Shown here one piece after another: positions 1 through 7,323 of a DNA stretch of 14,259 nucleotides. The position numbers were made by a program, and so were the translations under genes. This stretch comes from an uncultured Candidatus Saccharibacteria bacterium. GTDB lineage: Bacteria > Patescibacteriota > Saccharimonadia > Saccharimonadales > Saccharimonadaceae. The stretch is taken from contig CALHIA010000002.1 of assembly GCA_938030585.1 (NCBI GenBank), positions 1 through 14,259 on the forward strand. Direction: 5' to 3'. The notes beneath the pieces are model-generated. The model had not been told where the DNA came from, did no database searches, and worked only from the letters and a program-made list of their open reading frames with translations. Position 1 is the stretch's first letter. Every line of letters begins with the position of its first letter.

Positions 1-717
1 AATAAGGTAGATATTTCTAAGCTTTCGAATACTTTGCGCTATAACGCTTTGGTGACAATGGCGAATAATACGAACCTAGAATCGATTGCGCGTGATGGCC
101 AGAAGAGTTGTTTTGATAATCAAAAAAATCGTATTGACTATTCGAAGTTGTATTTGAATTCAAAAACCGATAATGAAAAAGCTTACAATCTCAATATGAT
201 TAAGATGTGTTCGGCGCTGCGAGTAATTCCAGATGCGTTGCCAGCGCAGAAAAATGATGAGGCACTTTTAGCTTCCATTAATCAGATTTTCCTCTTGTCA
301 GGATTTGAACCGGAACAATTGTCACCAGGGAATTCTTATAAGAATAGTGGAATTGTCGGTGTCTCAACTATCCCAGTTTCGATTTCGGTAAAGAAAGACG
401 AAAAAGATACGATGAAAGTACTATCGAACTTGGAAAAATCGATTCGTTCATTCAATATTGAAAGTGCGCAGATTAAATGGAGTTCGAATTTGACCACAAA
501 ATCTTCGAGACTTGAACTAACTGCTCAAGGCGCGGCTTACTACACGAAGGGTGCGGCGGTGCGTGAAAAAGATTCGACAGTTTATGCTTCGGGTAAGGCT
601 CGTACGCAAGAGTCGAAAGATAAGGCAGACGCAGCAGCAAAGAAGAAGGCAGAAGAGAAAGCCAAGAAGCAGGCGGAAGAAGAAAAGAAAAAGCAGGAAA
701 AGGAGGACGAGAAATGA
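1..717 (+). CDS. PilO-like type IV pilus assembly protein, 5' partial
   Basis: The frame is open from base 1 with no stop, so the gene begins upstream; the TTG at 34 is not needed as a start. About 238 residues are visible. The N-terminal part is polar and Asn/Lys-rich, in keeping with a coil. The middle carries a pattern typical of PilO (LP, then a helix ending in SGF, near bases 240-310). The C-terminal ferredoxin-like half has SISVKKDEK, then LEKSIRSFNI, then a strand ending in AAYY, which fits the PilO fold that helps align the inner-membrane pilus platform. The last ~45 residues are an unusual Lys/Glu/Ala-rich tail. The stop overlaps the next ATG by 4 nt. The assignment rests on fold-like motifs and on pilB, pilT and pilC downstream; the membrane anchor expected at the N terminus is outside the window. 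Confidence 0.7.
   Translation, partial: NKVDISKLSNTLRYNALVTMANNTNLESIARDGQKSCFDNQKNRIDYSKLYLNSKTDNEKAYNLNMIKMCSALRVIPDALPAQKNDEALLASINQIFLLSGFEPEQLSPGNSYKNSGIVGVSTIPVSISVKKDEKDTMKVLSNLEKSIRSFNIESAQIKWSSNLTTKSSRLELTAQGAAYYTKGAAVREKDSTVYASGKARTQESKDKADAAAKKKAEEKAKKQAEEEKKKQEKEDEK
701..706 (+). promoter_or_regulatory. Strong Shine-Dalgarno site AGGAGG for the small membrane protein
   Basis: AGGAGG lies inside the end of the PilO-like gene, 7 nt before the ATG at 714. It supports the ATGA overlap start and translation of the small gene in its own right. Confidence 0.75.
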
Positions 718-1094
718 GACGCTCAGACATCTTTACGGTAACTTTTGTAGCGAGCGTGGGGGTCTTACTAACATTTATCGCTTGTAGTTTCTTGCTGGGC
801 GATCCAGACACGCGTTATTTGAAACATAAGACGATTGGTAAAATCACGGCAGACTTGACGAGTCCTGATCCGGAAGTCTTCAATGTGGATGCGATTAATC
901 CAACGGTAGAAGTTTACGTGGGTAGTTGTGAAGATGTGGATCGTAACGGAATTTTGGACCGCGCCGAATTAGTGGCCTGTGGTCGTGCTACGCCAGAAAC
1001 CGCAGCAGAAGAAGAGAAGAAAGAGAAAGACGCAGAAAAGAAAAAAGAAGAAGCCGAAGAAGATAAAACTTCGGAAACTAAGAAAGAAAATTAA
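714..1094 (+). CDS. Small membrane protein with EF-hand-like calcium loop, in pilus operon
   Basis: A 126-residue protein I do not recognise as a named family. Residues ~7-28 form one hydrophobic membrane segment, so the rest probably faces outside. The central part (~30-90) ends with DVDRNGILDRAE, an exact match to the 12-residue EF-hand loop: Asp at 1, 3 and 9, Asn at 5, Gly at 6, Leu at 8, Glu at 12. Two cysteines flank the loop (GSCED before, VACGR after) and could form a disulfide. The last ~35 residues are almost only Lys, Glu, Ala and Asp, like the tail of the preceding PilO-like protein. It overlaps that gene by 4 nt and pilB follows after 11 nt, so a pilus role is likely. It sits where a PilP-like component might be expected, but I see no PilP similarity. 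Confidence 0.7.
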   Translation: MRRSDIFTVTFVASVGVLLTFIACSFLLGDPDTRYLKHKTIGKITADLTSPDPEVFNVDAINPTVEVYVGSCEDVDRNGILDRAELVACGRATPETAAEEEKKEKDAEKKKEEAEEDKTSETKKEN

Positions 1095-1098
1095 AGGA
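1094..1098 (+). promoter_or_regulatory. Ribosome binding site that fixes the TTG start of pilB
   Basis: AAGGA lies 7 nt before the TTG at 1106 and overlaps the stop of the upstream gene. The nearby ATG at 1116 is out of frame, so the TTG is the best start. Confidence 0.65.
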
Positions 1099-1105
1099 AA
1101 AGATT

Positions 1106-2857
1106 TTGTTTACACATGACTCGCAAGAAAAAGTGATTCAGCTCTTGATTAAAGAAGGGTTGGTTTTTGAGTCGGATGTAAAAAGAGTAGTCGAAGAGGC
1201 AGAAAAACGTAAGCAGCCGCTACTAGCCAATTTAGTGGCGCAAAAAATTTGTGATGCCGAGACAATTTCGCATGCCACGGCGGTAATTATGAATGTGCCG
1301 TATGTGAGTCTGCATAATGTAAAAATGGATCGCGAGATTTTGACTTTGCTGCCTTATGATGTGGTGTCGAGATTGATGGTGGTGCCGCTGGGGGAGAAGA
1401 ATGGGATTCTCTATGTGGCGATGTTGGACGTTTCGAATGTGCAGCAGATTGATTATCTTTCGACTTTGACGCAGAAGCAAATTCGCGGCATGGTGGCCAG
1501 TGAGGCAGGAATTAAAAGTGCGATTGCTCAGTATCAGGGGGATTTTCGCGCGGTAGAAAAAGCGGTTAAAAGTAGCGACGAGGAAGATGCGAATTCTTCG
1601 AGTGTAAAAACTATTACGCAGGATTCACCAATTTCGAAAGCTTTGACTACAATTTTAGATTATGCGACGAAAACGAAAGCTTCGGATATTCATATTGAAC
1701 CTCTAGAGGCGGCGCTGGTAGTACGTTGCCGAATTGATGGGGTGTTGCGCAAAGTGATGGAACTACCAAAATCGATTGAACCGGCTTTGGTTTCAAGAAT
1801 TAAGATTTTAGCGAATTTGAAAATTGATGAACACCGCGTGCCACAGGACGGTCAGTTTACGGTATCGGTGGAAGGTACGGAGATTGATTTACGTATCGCG
1901 GTTTCACCGGTGATTTGGGGCGAGCAGGTGGTGATTCGTATTTTGGATAAAAGTGGGACGACGCTCGATATCGAACAAATGGGGATGACGGGTCACGCGC
2001 TGGCGATGGTGCAGCGAGGAATTGAACGCCCGAACGGTATGATTTTGACTTCGGGGCCTACGGGTTCTGGTAAGTCAACCACGCTTTATGCTTTGATTAA
2101 ACGAATTAAATCCGACAAGATTAATATTGTGACTTTGGAAGATCCGGTCGAATACAAGATGGACGGCGTGAACCAGATTCAGGTGAATGTGGATGCGGGT
2201 CTAACTTTTGCGGCTGGTCTGCGTAGTATTTTGCGTCAGGATCCAGATGTAGTGATGGTGGGGGAAATTCGTGATGCGGAAACGGCGAACTTGGCAGTGC
2301 AGGCATCGCTAACTGGACACTTGGTATTTTCGACTTTGCACACCAACTCGGCGGCAGGTATTTTGCCAAGGCTTCTGGATATGGGGATTGAGCCATTTCT
2401 TTTGGCTTCAACTTTAAACACCGTGATCGGTCAACGTTTGGTGCGTCGGGTGGCACCGAAACGAGAAGTGGTGCATTCGACAGAAATGGAAACTAAGCAG
2501 ATTAATGATTTGGTGGCGAAATTATTGCCACAAAGTCAGGAACAGGTGGCGATGGTATCAGAGGATTTGGGTTATCCGGGACTGCCAGTAGTGAATCCAA
2601 ATGGCTACTCGATGATGCGGGGAATTGACGAAAGGGAAACGCCGGGTGGATATAAGGGGCGTGCGGGTCTTTATGAAACGATTGAGATTGATGATGATAT
2701 TCAGAAAATGATTGTGAAACGCGCAACGTCTTCGGAAATTATGCAACTGGCGAAAGAAAAAGGCACTTTGACGATGCGACAAGACGGAATGTTGAAGGCG
2801 CTGACTGGGGTGACGACCGTAAGTGAAGTGAACCGCGTAGCATCAGATTTGGCGTAG
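1106..2857 (+). CDS. pilB: Type IV pilus extension ATPase PilB (GspE/PilB family)
   Basis: A 583-residue cytoplasmic hexameric ATPase that powers pilin polymerisation. Residues ~1-150 form the N-terminal GspE/MshEN-type domain. A linker follows, then the N2 domain with KASDIHIEP (191-199) and the ATPase core: Walker A GPTGSGKST (317-325), Asp box LEDPVEY (344-350), Walker B DPDVVMVGEIRD (379-390) and His box TGHLVFSTLHTN (403-414). The start is TTG with a well-spaced Shine-Dalgarno site. In most PilB and GspE proteins a zinc-binding CxxC pair follows the RL motif; here the segment reads IGQRLVRRVAPKREVV and no tetracysteine motif exists. In its place is a ~60-residue insert with acidic and Gly/Pro-rich parts before GRAGLYETIEI. 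PilB is told apart from PilT by the N-terminal domain and by its position. Confidence 0.95.
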   Translation: MFTHDSQEKVIQLLIKEGLVFESDVKRVVEEAEKRKQPLLANLVAQKICDAETISHATAVIMNVPYVSLHNVKMDREILTLLPYDVVSRLMVVPLGEKNGILYVAMLDVSNVQQIDYLSTLTQKQIRGMVASEAGIKSAIAQYQGDFRAVEKAVKSSDEEDANSSSVKTITQDSPISKALTTILDYATKTKASDIHIEPLEAALVVRCRIDGVLRKVMELPKSIEPALVSRIKILANLKIDEHRVPQDGQFTVSVEGTEIDLRIAVSPVIWGEQVVIRILDKSGTTLDIEQMGMTGHALAMVQRGIERPNGMILTSGPTGSGKSTTLYALIKRIKSDKINIVTLEDPVEYKMDGVNQIQVNVDAGLTFAAGLRSILRQDPDVVMVGEIRDAETANLAVQASLTGHLVFSTLHTNSAAGILPRLLDMGIEPFLLASTLNTVIGQRLVRRVAPKREVVHSTEMETKQINDLVAKLLPQSQEQVAMVSEDLGYPGLPVVNPNGYSMMRGIDERETPGGYKGRAGLYETIEIDDDIQKMIVKRATSSEIMQLAKEKGTLTMRQDGMLKALTGVTTVSEVNRVASDLA

Positions 2858-2875
2858 TGAAGATAAAAAAGTTTA

Positions 2876-2884
2876 TGGTAAAAT
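2876..2884 (+). promoter_or_regulatory. Candidate extended -10 promoter for pilT-pilC-rnhA-CYTH
   Basis: TGGTAAAAT fits the extended -10 pattern TGnTAnnnT. A start ~7 nt downstream would give a leader of about 11 nt that still holds the AGAGG site at 2892-2896. No clear -35 is visible. It lies in the only sizeable gap (44 nt) of the pilus block. Confidence 0.45.
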
Positions 2885-2901
2885 AAAGATAAGAGGTAAA
2901 T

Positions 2902-4053
2902 ATGCAAGAAAATCAAGCACAGACGAGCGTACGTTCAGCAGCCGCAGCACAGGCCGCCGCAGCCGCTTCATCACCAACTGCCGTGCCAACTTCGGTGAAA
3001 ATTGAAACATTATTAGAGGCTTGTATTAAGCACGGGGCTTCAGATTTGCATATTCAGGTGGGATTGCCACCAATCTTACGTATTGATGGTTCACTGGTGC
3101 CAATTCCAAATACGCCAATTTTGACCACGGAAATTGTAGATACTTTGATTTTCTCGACGCTAGATTCGATGCAGCGTGAAACTTTGGCGAAGGATAAGGA
3201 ATTTGATTACTCATTTGCTTTTGGAGAGATTGCACGTTTTCGTGTGAACGCTTTTAATGAAAAAGGACACCTCGCGGCAGCATTTCGTTTGATTCCGACC
3301 AAGATGCCAACGATTGAAGAATTGGGTATGCCACAGGTGATTTCGGGTTTTGCGGATTATCCACGTGGTTTGGTCTTAGTGACAGGGCCAACTGGTTCTG
3401 GTAAATCGACCACACTCGCAGCAATTATTAATAAGATCAATAGTGAAAAATCGGTGCATATTTTGACAATTGAAGATCCGTTTGAGTTTACACATAAATC
3501 GAAGCGAAGTTTGGTGGCACAACGTGAAGTGCATTACGATACATACTCGTTTAGTCGGGCATTAAAATCGGCTCTACGTGAAGACCCAGATGTGGTGCTA
3601 CTCGGTGAGATGCGTGACCTTGAAACGATTAGTGCGGCGATTACAATTGCAGAAACTGGTCACTTGGTGTTCGCGACACTACATACCAACTCAGCGGCGC
3701 AATCGGTGGATCGTATGATTGACGTGTTCCCAGCAGAACAACAACCGCAAATTCGTTCACAGCTGGCGGGGATTTTGATGGCGGTTTGTTCGCAGCGTCT
3801 AGTGCCAGCGATTGGTGGTGGTCGTGTTTGTGCGGCAGAAATTATGGTGGCGAACACAGCAATTCGTTCAATTATTCGTGAAGGTAAAACTCACCAACTG
3901 GATACGGCAATTCAAACTGGTGCCTCCGAGGGGATGCAAACCATGGATCGCACCTTGGCGAAATTAGTCCAACAGGGAACGGTGACTTATGATAGTGCAA
4001 GAGAATATGCGGTGGACGTACGTGAATTTGAAAGGATTGTGAAAGGCGCCTAA
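2902..4053 (+). CDS. pilT: Type IV pilus retraction ATPase PilT
   Basis: A 383-residue PilT-type ATPase that depolymerises pili and drives twitching or surface contact. After a low-complexity Ala/Ser/Thr stretch (residues ~8-32) unusual for PilT, the standard domain begins with GASDLHIQVG (45-54). The core has Walker A GPTGSGKST (162-170), the Asp box IEDPFEF (190-196), Walker B DPDVVLLGEMRD (228-239), the His box TGHLVFATLHTN (252-263) and the PilT-specific C-terminal motif AIRSIIREGKTHQL (320-333), which supports retraction rather than extension. AGAGG stands 5 nt before the ATG. The stop TAA shares its last base with the ATG of pilC, so translation is probably coupled. Without the Ala-rich N terminus the length is normal for the family (~345-350). 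Confidence 0.95.
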   Translation: MQENQAQTSVRSAAAAQAAAAASSPTAVPTSVKIETLLEACIKHGASDLHIQVGLPPILRIDGSLVPIPNTPILTTEIVDTLIFSTLDSMQRETLAKDKEFDYSFAFGEIARFRVNAFNEKGHLAAAFRLIPTKMPTIEELGMPQVISGFADYPRGLVLVTGPTGSGKSTTLAAIINKINSEKSVHILTIEDPFEFTHKSKRSLVAQREVHYDTYSFSRALKSALREDPDVVLLGEMRDLETISAAITIAETGHLVFATLHTNSAAQSVDRMIDVFPAEQQPQIRSQLAGILMAVCSQRLVPAIGGGRVCAAEIMVANTAIRSIIREGKTHQLDTAIQTGASEGMQTMDRTLAKLVQQGTVTYDSAREYAVDVREFERIVKGA

Positions 4054-5264
4054 TGAACCGATATATTTATAAGGCCCGCGATAGTAAGTCGGGTGCGATT
4101 GTAAAAGGCGTAATCCAAGCGGAAAATGAACGCGCAGCGGGAAAGCTTTTGATTGAGCGTGGCTATACGCCAGACACAGTGACAGAAGATACTTCGGGTG
4201 ACAGTTTTTTTGATAAATTCAAAAATAAAGTTACGACGAAAGATAAAATCGTTTTCACGAGACAATTTTCGACGCTGATCGGGGCGGGTTTACCACTTTC
4301 AAACTCTTTAAGGGTTTTGATCGAGCAAACGGAAAGTAAGCCAATGCGCCGGGTGACGGAATCAATTTTGGCGGACGTGGAAGCGGGTAAGAGTTTGACA
4401 CAGGCCTGTGGGAAATTTCCCGAGGTATTTAACCGAATTTATTTGGCACTTTTAAAAGCGGGTGAATCTTCTGGTACGTTGGATAAATCTCTGAGGCGAT
4501 TAGCCGACCAGCAAGAAAAAGACCATGCGATGGTGATGAGAATTAAAAACTCTTTGACATATCCGGCGATTGTGCTGGCGGTGATTATTGCGGTGTTGGT
4601 TTTCATGGTGATTGCAGTGGTGCCGCAGGTGCAACAACTTTATCATGACCTGGGGAAGGATTTGCCATTGATTACGAAGTTACTAGTGGAACAGACGAAT
4701 TTCTTAGTGAATATGTGGTGGCTGGTGACAATTGTGATTGGCCTTATGATTTACTTTGTCTTCCAGTTCGTGCGCACGGATAGTGGACGACATATTTTGG
4801 CGAGAATTAAATTAAATATTCCGGTTTTTAAATCGATGTTTTGGCGCCTTTATAACGGACGTTTTGCGCGCACGGCAGAAAACTTGCTTTCGACGGGTGT
4901 GTCGATTCAGGATACTTTGGCAATTTCAGCAGAAGCAATTAATAACTTGGTGATGGAAGAGGAAATCAAGGAAGTTTCCGAAAAAGTGAAACAGGGTAAA
5001 ACGTTGTCGGCATCATTGAAGGAACTAGATTATATTTTGCCATTATTGCCACAAATGGCGGCAATCGGTGAAGAATCTGGTAAAATTGATGAAATGCTGG
5101 GTAAGGCAGCGAACGTCTATGAAGACGAATTGGATCAGCAAATTAATACAATTTCGACATTGATTGAACCAATTATGTTGGTGATTATGGCTTTGATGGT
5201 GGCAGTAATTATTGCCGGTGTGCTCATGCCGATTTACCAATTGGTGTCGCAAATTCAGAAATAG
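4053..5264 (+). CDS. pilC: Type IV pilus inner-membrane platform protein PilC
   Basis: A 403-residue polytopic membrane protein of the GspF/PilC family, the platform on which PilB and PilT act. It begins with the usual YIYKARDSKSG pattern. Two tandem T2SSF domains are visible: residues ~67-190, with FTRQFSTLIGAGLPL and LKAGESSGTLD, and ~268-395, with RTAENLLSTGVSI and AIGEESGKIDEML. Three membrane segments lie at ~171-193, ~222-240 and ~373-395. Length and layout are normal for the family. It starts 1 nt inside the pilT stop codon and is followed within 8 nt by the RNase H gene. Confidence 0.95.
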   Translation: MNRYIYKARDSKSGAIVKGVIQAENERAAGKLLIERGYTPDTVTEDTSGDSFFDKFKNKVTTKDKIVFTRQFSTLIGAGLPLSNSLRVLIEQTESKPMRRVTESILADVEAGKSLTQACGKFPEVFNRIYLALLKAGESSGTLDKSLRRLADQQEKDHAMVMRIKNSLTYPAIVLAVIIAVLVFMVIAVVPQVQQLYHDLGKDLPLITKLLVEQTNFLVNMWWLVTIVIGLMIYFVFQFVRTDSGRHILARIKLNIPVFKSMFWRLYNGRFARTAENLLSTGVSIQDTLAISAEAINNLVMEEEIKEVSEKVKQGKTLSASLKELDYILPLLPQMAAIGEESGKIDEMLGKAANVYEDELDQQINTISTLIEPIMLVIMALMVAVIIAGVLMPIYQLVSQIQK

Positions 5265-5267
5265 AGG
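5263..5267 (+). promoter_or_regulatory. Ribosome binding site that fixes the RNase H start
   Basis: AGAGG overlaps the pilC stop codon and lies 4 nt before the ATG at 5272. It favours this ATG over an upstream in-frame start at 5212 inside pilC. Confidence 0.6.
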
Positions 5268-5271
5268 CAAA

Positions 5272-5727
5272 ATGAGAAAATTATGGACAGATGGAAGTGC
5301 GTCACCGAATCCGGGGCCGGGGGGATTTTCTGTAATTGAAGACAAAAAACCGGTAGCGATGGGGCGAGAAGATCTGACGACGAATATCCGAATGGAAGGT
5401 TCGGCAATCCTGGAAGCTCTTAAGGTGTTAGCGGGTGAGGAAGCGGAAATTTGGACGGATTCAGAATTTTGGATTAACGTGCTGACAAAATGGGCGCCAG
5501 GTTGGGAAAAGAACGGTTGGAAAAAGAAGAGCGGCCCAATTAAAAATTTAGGTTTAGTAAAAAAAGTGTTCAAAGCTTACAGGGAAGCAAACGTGAAATT
5601 GGTCTGGGTGCGCGGCCATAATGGTACGACAGAGAATGAGCTAGCTGATGAGTGGGCGAACAAGGCACGAGAAAATACAAACTTCCCGGGGCTAGAAATT
5701 TTAACGGTGGAAACGAGTGAAGAATGA
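5272..5727 (+). CDS. rnhA: Ribonuclease HI
   Basis: A 151-residue RNase H1 that cuts the RNA strand of RNA-DNA hybrids. The four acidic active-site residues are present: Asp7 in WTDGSASPNPGPGG, Glu42 in RMEGSAI, Asp63 in WTDSEFWIN and Asp126 in ENELADEWANKA. His116 in VRGHNG matches the conserved catalytic-loop histidine. The basic handle is also there (WEKNGWKKKSGPIKN, ~78-92). Length is close to the E. coli enzyme (155). I chose the ATG at 5272, because a longer frame would add 20 residues encoded inside pilC and the RNase H fold begins directly after this Met. The gene overlaps the next by 4 nt (ATGA). It has no pilus function; it simply rides in the operon. Confidence 0.92.
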   Translation: MRKLWTDGSASPNPGPGGFSVIEDKKPVAMGREDLTTNIRMEGSAILEALKVLAGEEAEIWTDSEFWINVLTKWAPGWEKNGWKKKSGPIKNLGLVKKVFKAYREANVKLVWVRGHNGTTENELADEWANKARENTNFPGLEILTVETSEE

Positions 5728-6266
5728 AAAAAATTATTGTCAAAGCAGAAGTAAAAGATGTCGATAAATTAGAAAATCGCTTGATGAATTTGGGTTATGA
5801 TTTTGATCCAATGTATTGGCAGCACTCACGAATTTTTGTGCCACGCAATTATGAAGAACACAATAATTTTGCCAGAATGATTTTAAGAATGGATGTGAAG
5901 GCGGTGGACCGACCAGCGCGTTATAGTTTGATTTGTAAGAGGCATCTGGAAAAAACGAAGATTGATTTGGTGCATGAAACTTTGGTTTCTAGTTACGCAG
6001 AAGCGGCGAATATTTTATTGCAAATGGGATTGATTATTCAGTCGGAAGTTTCTAGAACACGTCAGGAAGTAGTGCTGGAAAACGGTATTACAATTTACCT
6101 CGATCAGATTGAGCATGGCCGTAAATCATATGTGAAGTTCGAGGCGGTTTTGGAAAATGAATCAGAGGCCGAAGAAATACGAAACCGCATTGAAGTTTTG
6201 ATGATGGACTTAAATATTTTGCCGGATTTGGTGGTAAAAGATACTTACGGCGAAACAGCGAAGTAA
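5724..6266 (+). CDS. CYTH-domain protein (CyaB/class IV adenylate cyclase-like)
   Basis: A 180-residue soluble protein with the layout of the CYTH, or triphosphate tunnel, superfamily, which acts on triphosphate substrates with divalent metal. Visible hallmarks are the N-terminal strand KAEVK (7-11), the charged pair of strands ILRMD and LICKR (53-72), VSRTRQEV (109-116), YLDQIEHG (125-132), VKFEAV (137-142) and a C-terminal KDTYGE (172-177). The family signature is ExExK; here the first Glu is Lys7, and the usual E-x-E near the middle is KFE, so metal binding may be altered. It may be an adenylate cyclase, a thiamine triphosphatase-like or polyphosphatase-like enzyme, or a substrate-binding relic; the sequence alone does not decide. 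It overlaps the RNase H gene by 4 nt and ends the unit. Confidence 0.7.
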   Translation: MKKIIVKAEVKDVDKLENRLMNLGYDFDPMYWQHSRIFVPRNYEEHNNFARMILRMDVKAVDRPARYSLICKRHLEKTKIDLVHETLVSSYAEAANILLQMGLIIQSEVSRTRQEVVLENGITIYLDQIEHGRKSYVKFEAVLENESEAEEIRNRIEVLMMDLNILPDLVVKDTYGETAK

Positions 6267-6271
6267 AAGTG

Positions 6272-6280
6272 TGCTAAACT
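6272..6280 (+). promoter_or_regulatory. Candidate extended -10 promoter for the KwaB-like unit
   Basis: TGCTAAACT fits TGnTAnnnT and lies 22 nt before the ATG at 6303. The predicted start near 6287 leaves a short leader with GAGGTGAT at 6295-6302. No convincing -35 is visible. Confidence 0.4.
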
Positions 6281-6302
6281 AATAGAAAAATAGTGAGGTG
6301 AT

Positions 6303-7322
6303 ATGGATTCCGAAAAGACTGAAATTACGAACTCTGAAATTCGAAAATTGAATGATTTTGATGTATTTTTGTGGGCGAATGAGCTTGATGAAGTAAAAAA
6401 TAATGTGTCGTGTGAACTATTTTTGTTCAACAAAAACTACACGCCATTTAAGATTCGTTATTCTGAAAAATTGACTAATTCAGTGAAGCAGATGTTTATG
6501 GGGGAGGCGATTGCTTATGTGATTTCGGGTGCGGAAAAAGGTCTGGAATGCCGCGAATATGAAAAATCAGACGGCGAAGATAAGGTGATTTATCGTACGG
6601 ATCTTTCGAAAGTGATTCGCGCGGAGAGCCTACTGAATTTGATCGAAAAAGAATACAAGGATATCGATTATTTCACGGATAATGAGCATCAATTCAAGAA
6701 AATGAAGGGGATTATCGCGAAATTTTCTTATCCAGGTGGTGATGATGGTACGAAAGTTTTTTATATCGCGAAAGGTATTTCAGCGGCCTCGGCTCTCAGT
6801 GCGAAGACTTCCTGGGAATTGAACGGTGAGAGCTTTGAACCGTTTTCCGCAGAAGTGGCTTTGAAGATGCCAGACGATAATCAAGTAGCCTTTGTCGATG
6901 GATCGGTAGTGATTTTTAATCAGACGAAGTTTGAAAATCTTTTTCAATATGACTTTAAGTCACAAATGTTAGCCGAGGCGAAGGCAAAGGAGATTGAAGA
7001 GAAATATAAACTTTCTTTTGCGGAAGGTTTGACTTTAAATGCGCTTTTGATGGATAAGAAACCTTTGGTAAAGAAGTTGCAAGACATGAATATCGAAGAG
7101 CAGATGTCGCAAGAACAATTGGTGGACTATGCAGACGAGATGAAACTCGAACTTATGACCGATGATGACGGTGCGATTATTATGATGGATGACAAGGATT
7201 TGACGATGTTTGTGAATCTTTTGAATGAAGATTATTATGTTTCACCAATTAACGGCAAACGCTACGAAATTAAGTCGAAGAAATTATTAAACGAGCCGGA
7301 AGGCGAACCACCAAGAGGCTAA
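6303..7322 (+). CDS. KwaB-like (DUF4868) protein, possible anti-phage factor
   Basis: A 339-residue soluble protein, no signal peptide or membrane segment. The C-terminal half resembles DUF4868, the domain of KwaB in the Kiwa anti-phage system: KMPDDNQVAFVDGSVVIFN (188-206), then TKFENLFQY (208-216), a helical region, and the ending FVNLLNEDYYVSPINGKRYE (303-322), which matches the family's Leu-Asn-Asp...Tyr-x-Ser-Pro...Tyr-Glu pattern as I know it. The N-terminal ~140 residues are acidic and alpha/beta-like, with no motif I know. No KwaA-like four-helix membrane gene lies next to it, so this is not a standard Kiwa operon. A zinc-finger-like protein follows after 1 nt. A GAGGTGAT site, well matched to the 16S rRNA end, precedes the ATG. 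The family call comes from remembered motif shape, not a search. Confidence 0.65.
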   Translation: MDSEKTEITNSEIRKLNDFDVFLWANELDEVKNNVSCELFLFNKNYTPFKIRYSEKLTNSVKQMFMGEAIAYVISGAEKGLECREYEKSDGEDKVIYRTDLSKVIRAESLLNLIEKEYKDIDYFTDNEHQFKKMKGIIAKFSYPGGDDGTKVFYIAKGISAASALSAKTSWELNGESFEPFSAEVALKMPDDNQVAFVDGSVVIFNQTKFENLFQYDFKSQMLAEAKAKEIEEKYKLSFAEGLTLNALLMDKKPLVKKLQDMNIEEQMSQEQLVDYADEMKLELMTDDDGAIIMMDDKDLTMFVNLLNEDYYVSPINGKRYEIKSKKLLNEPEGEPPRG

Positions 7323-7323
7323 A

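Noticed and set aside
34..36. TTG as the start of the PilO-like gene
   Set aside because: The frame is open to base 1 and the expected N-terminal membrane anchor is missing, so the gene is simply cut by the window edge.
551..787. Very basic 78-residue frame
   Set aside because: It is a shadow of the Lys/Glu-rich tail of the PilO-like gene and has no ribosome binding site.
4050..4265. Minus-strand frame opposite the start of pilC
   Set aside because: pilC is a clear gene and the antisense frame has no recognisable motif or start signal.
5212..5271. Longer RNase H frame beginning inside pilC
   Set aside because: The extra residues come from another frame of pilC and the RNase H fold and ribosome binding site both fit the ATG at 5272.
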